Assembly (NCBI RefSeq): GCF_023721415.1
Contig: NZ_JAMQVC010000001.1
Location: forward strand, 1,426,001-1,490,000
Direction: 5' to 3'
DNA from: Galbibacter mesophilus
Lineage (GTDB): Bacteria; Bacteroidota; Bacteroidia; Flavobacteriales; Flavobacteriaceae
DNA length: 64,000 nt
Positions within the stretch are counted from its first letter, which is position 1, and each line of letters starts with the position of its first letter. A program made the position numbers and the translations under genes. The notes beneath the pieces are model-generated. The model was given only the letters and a program-made list of their open reading frames with translations, was not told where the DNA came from and searched no databases. This document shows, piece after piece, positions 61,933 to 64,000 of the stretch.

Positions 61933-61940
61933 TAATTTTG
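61933..61940 (+). promoter_or_regulatory. Bacteroidota -7 element for the small Cys protein at 61968
   Basis: Perfect TAnnTTTG (TAATTTTG), ending 28 bp upstream of the TTG start. Confidence 0.6.
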
Positions 61941-61967
61941 CCAACCGATTAAACGAATGACTCGATT

Positions 61968-62339
61968 TTGGTAAAATTTTACCCCATAGTATTCACACTT
62001 CTTTACATGGTAGCCATGGTGAAACCTGTGTTGCCGGTATTCGACTATGTGGTAAATCACGATTATATTGTTGAGTTTCTTTGTATCAACCAAGACAAGC
62101 CAGAACTTAATTGTGATGGTAAGTGTTATTTAATGCAGCAATTGGAAGCTCAAAAGGAAGAAAAAAAGCAAAACCTTCCAGCAATCGATCTTCAAGAATA
62201 TCCAATCGGGTTTGTGAGCTTTGTAGCCATTGTTGCTGTAAGTGATGCTCCCAAAATTTTAAAAAAGACAATTTCTTACTCTAATCAGTATAGTTTTTTA
62301 ACGAGCTATTCTTATTTCCATCCACCAAGCGTATCCTGA
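61968..62339 (+). CDS. Small membrane protein with a three-cysteine motif
   Basis: A 123-residue protein with one N-terminal hydrophobic segment (about 4-24), a Cys cluster at 39, 49 and 53 (CINQDKPELNCDGKCYL), a Lys/Glu/Gln-rich helix and a second hydrophobic stretch (about 78-91). It starts at TTG 61968: the ATG just upstream stops at once, and the later ATG would cut the membrane segment; a perfect -7 element supports this start. It is followed by a Met/His-rich outer-membrane protein and a TonB-dependent receptor. The Cys motif and context suggest metal binding (inference). Confidence 0.7.
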   Translation: MVKFYPIVFTLLYMVAMVKPVLPVFDYVVNHDYIVEFLCINQDKPELNCDGKCYLMQQLEAQKEEKKQNLPAIDLQEYPIGFVSFVAIVAVSDAPKILKKTISYSNQYSFLTSYSYFHPPSVS

Positions 62340-62410
62340 TATTTTTTAGTTAAAAAGGAATCATTTATTTGAATTGTTTGGTCTTTTCCAGACACTTCAT
62401 TGCAATCGGC

Positions 62411-62470
62411 GCCTAGGCAGGCTTTTGTCTATCGACAGGCATGTTTGCGCTACGCGGTAGCTGGTTTCAA
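62411..62470. repeat. Intergenic hairpin-rich repeat upstream of the Met-rich outer-membrane protein gene
   Basis: In the 281-bp gap, GCAGGC, TGTC-TAT-CGACA and a TAC-CGCGGTA-like dyad lie close together, resembling the GCCTGTCG hairpin repeats elsewhere in the window. No gene is seen in the gap. Confidence 0.35.
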
Positions 62471-62620
62471 TCCCGAACACGATGCTTCATTCATATTTCA
62501 GGCATTAAGAAATCCTTTTTAGCACTTTTCAATTGAATTTTTATATGCTTTTAATTCCGAAGAAATCAAGGAAATTTCAGCATAAAGTCAAACAATTTGT
62601 TACAAAACATCAGGAAAAAA

Positions 62621-63631
62621 ATGAAAAAGCACATAACTATCATTCTATTAATGGCATTCACAATGCTTCAGGCTCAAGAAGAAAGTGAAAAATGGACTTC
62701 TGGCAGGCCCGATGGACACGCGCCAATTTCGGTGATGGGAGACCACACCCATAGCAAAGGGGAATGGATGTTTTCCTACCGGTATATGTATATGAACATG
62801 GAAGACCTAAACAGAGGAAGTGAAAACACTTCTTTTGAAGATGCACTTTCGAAATATATGGTAACTCCTACCAGTATGCCAATGAATATGCACATGCTGG
62901 GAGCCATGTACGCCCCTTCCGATAGACTTACGCTAATGGTAATGGGAAATTATCTTAGCAGTGAAATGGATCACGTAACTCGTATGGGCGGTTCTTTTAC
63001 TACAGCCTCTTCAGGTTTTGGGGATTTTAAAATCGCTGCACTTTATAAACTGTTTAATAAGAATAGTGCACAGTTGCATGCTAATATCGGACTTTCAATT
63101 CCTACAGGAAGCATAGACGAAATGGATGTTACCCCAGCATCTTCCCCAAATGAGGTAATTCTACCATATCCTATGCAAATTGGTAGCGGTACGTGGGATC
63201 CTTCTTTGGGTCTAACCTATTTAAAACAATGGGACAACCTTTCTTTTGGAACGCAAGCCAAAGCCACTTTCCGACTAGGTGAAAATGATAATGATTATTC
63301 ACTTGGGAATGAATATTCTTTAAATACCTGGGGCGCGTTTAAAGCTAACGATTGGTTGAGTTTTTCTGGACGCTTAAAATGGGGCGCTATAGAGAAAATA
63401 GAGGGCGCTAACCCAATGCTCAACCCGATGATGGTAATTACCGCCGATACGGCTAATAGTGGTATGACATACGCTGAAGCTGGATTGGGCTTCAATCTGT
63501 ATGCATTTGAAGGGAGCTTAAAAAACTTGCGATTAGGTTTTGAGGCAAGTATGCCGCTTTATCAAAATATGAATGGAATTCAACTTAGAAACAAAGAGAC
63601 ACTTACCATTGGTTTACAATATTCACTTTAA
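62621..63631 (+). CDS. Met/His-rich outer-membrane beta-barrel protein
   Basis: A 336-residue exported protein: signal peptide MKKHITIILLMAFTMLQAQ, then a region dense in metal-type ligands (HAPISVMGDHTHSKGEWM, YRYMYMNMEDL, MPMNMHMLGAMY, SEMDHVTRMGG), and amphipathic strands up to a final TLTIGLQYSL. It resembles COG4313-like outer-membrane transporter proteins. The concentration of Met and His near the N-terminal third suggests binding of copper or silver (inference). The start is ATG 62621. It is 21 bp before a TonB-dependent receptor gene, so the two are co-transcribed. Confidence 0.8.
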   Translation: MKKHITIILLMAFTMLQAQEESEKWTSGRPDGHAPISVMGDHTHSKGEWMFSYRYMYMNMEDLNRGSENTSFEDALSKYMVTPTSMPMNMHMLGAMYAPSDRLTLMVMGNYLSSEMDHVTRMGGSFTTASSGFGDFKIAALYKLFNKNSAQLHANIGLSIPTGSIDEMDVTPASSPNEVILPYPMQIGSGTWDPSLGLTYLKQWDNLSFGTQAKATFRLGENDNDYSLGNEYSLNTWGAFKANDWLSFSGRLKWGAIEKIEGANPMLNPMMVITADTANSGMTYAEAGLGFNLYAFEGSLKNLRLGFEASMPLYQNMNGIQLRNKETLTIGLQYSL

Positions 63632-63652
63632 TACACCAAGTTAAAAATACAG

Positions 63653-64000
63653 ATGAAAAATTTATATATCGCAATCATTTTGGCAATGGTTGCACAGTTC
63701 TCCTACAGCCAAACCATATACAAAGGTCGCATTACAGATGCGGAAAAGAACCCACTAACCGGGGTAAATGTAATTTCAAAAGCAAATCCTAGCAACGGTG
63801 TTTCAACAAACATACATGGGGATTTTAGCATAACTCTAGACAGTCCAGAAGTACTGCTTACCTATATTGGTTTTAATACTAAAGAAGTGGTGCTAAAAAC
63901 CAATTTTAACCTGATTCCGCTTCAGGAAAGCACGCAGGCTCTGGAAGAGATTGTGGTTTCTGCGAGTCGTGAAGAACAAAAAAGATCGGAAATTCCGGGG
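63653..64000 (+). CDS. TonB-dependent receptor, 3'-truncated by window edge
   Basis: The first 116 codons of a receptor: signal peptide MKNLYIAIILAMVAQFSYSQ, a CarboxypepD_reg-like domain (about 21-100: TIYKGRITDAEKNPLTGVNV, then VLLTYIGFNTKEVVL), then the TonB-box/plug start (ALEEIVVSASREEQKRSEIPG). The frame is open to the last base of the window. Together with the two preceding genes it makes a probable outer-membrane uptake locus, perhaps for a metal. Confidence 0.9.
   Translation, partial: MKNLYIAIILAMVAQFSYSQTIYKGRITDAEKNPLTGVNVISKANPSNGVSTNIHGDFSITLDSPEVLLTYIGFNTKEVVLKTNFNLIPLQESTQALEEIVVSASREEQKRSEIPG

Noticed and set aside
1-64000. CRISPR arrays, prophage genes, integrases, toxin-antitoxin pairs or a replication origin
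   Set aside because: I looked for regular spaced repeats, Cas proteins, phage structural genes, integrase or transposase motifs and DnaA-box clusters and found none; the repeats present are hairpin type.

Overview
This is a low-GC, gene-dense chromosome segment from a member of the Flavobacteriaceae (Bacteroidota), probably marine or aquatic. The sequence shows this through a SusC/SusD pair, GLPGLI proteins, a DUF5686-type protein, a type IX secretion (T9SS) C-terminal signal, an ExbB/ExbD/ExbD cluster, the absence of Shine-Dalgarno sequences, and many perfect copies of the Bacteroidota -7 promoter element TAnnTTTG just upstream of starts. Several of those elements decide between alternative start codons.

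Layout. 1-3.95 kb: sucA (5' end outside the window) and sucB of the 2-oxoglutarate dehydrogenase complex, closed by a terminator. 3.97-4.7 kb: two tiny single-span membrane proteins and a tandem hairpin repeat. 4.7-7.85 kb: a retropepsin-like protease, TPR histidine kinase and LuxR-type response regulator operon, divergent from tatD. 7.9-14.3 kb: tatD, acyltransferase, asparaginase, tRNA-Ser(GGA), the ExbB/ExbD energy module and a beta-barrel protein. 14.3-25.1 kb (minus strand): a membrane protein, rpoN, asnS with a structured leader, an RND/MMPL exporter, a DUF5686 outer-membrane protein, frr and pyrH. A candidate small RNA lies at 18.32-18.43 kb and a MITE-like palindrome at 20.95-21.11 kb.

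25.4-30.1 kb is an accessory cluster: a small secreted Cys-containing peptide with a structured leader, two tandem GLPGLI proteins and a large outer-membrane barrel. 30.1-33.2 kb carries tsf, rpsB, rpsI and rplM. 33.4-43.0 kb is a second accessory block: a fibronectin-like lipoprotein with a 1271-residue LRR/Ig/TSP3 T9SS-secreted protein, then a SusC/SusD uptake pair. The SusCD pair is flanked by two copies of the 3' end of polA (one intact at 43.2 kb, one decayed at 38.02-38.11 kb), which suggests integration or duplication at the polA tail.

43.2-64 kb mixes housekeeping genes (polA, xth, radA) with envelope genes: a phosphoesterase, a cysteine-less thioredoxin, lipoproteins, a TonB-dependent receptor with a polysaccharide deacetylase, an OmpA lipoprotein, an M23 peptidase, a META lipoprotein, a family-2 glycosyltransferase and an EamA transporter. 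A conserved-looking small gene at 58.4 kb is broken by an in-frame TGA. The window ends in a probable metal-handling locus: a small Cys protein, a Met/His-rich outer-membrane protein and the start of a TonB-dependent receptor.

The best candidates for something undescribed are the peptide/GLPGLI/barrel cluster, the protease-kinase-regulator operon, the polA-flanked SusCD cassette, the start-codon-pairing asnS leader and the orphan promoter-terminator small RNA. All functional links among these are inference from sequence and gene order.
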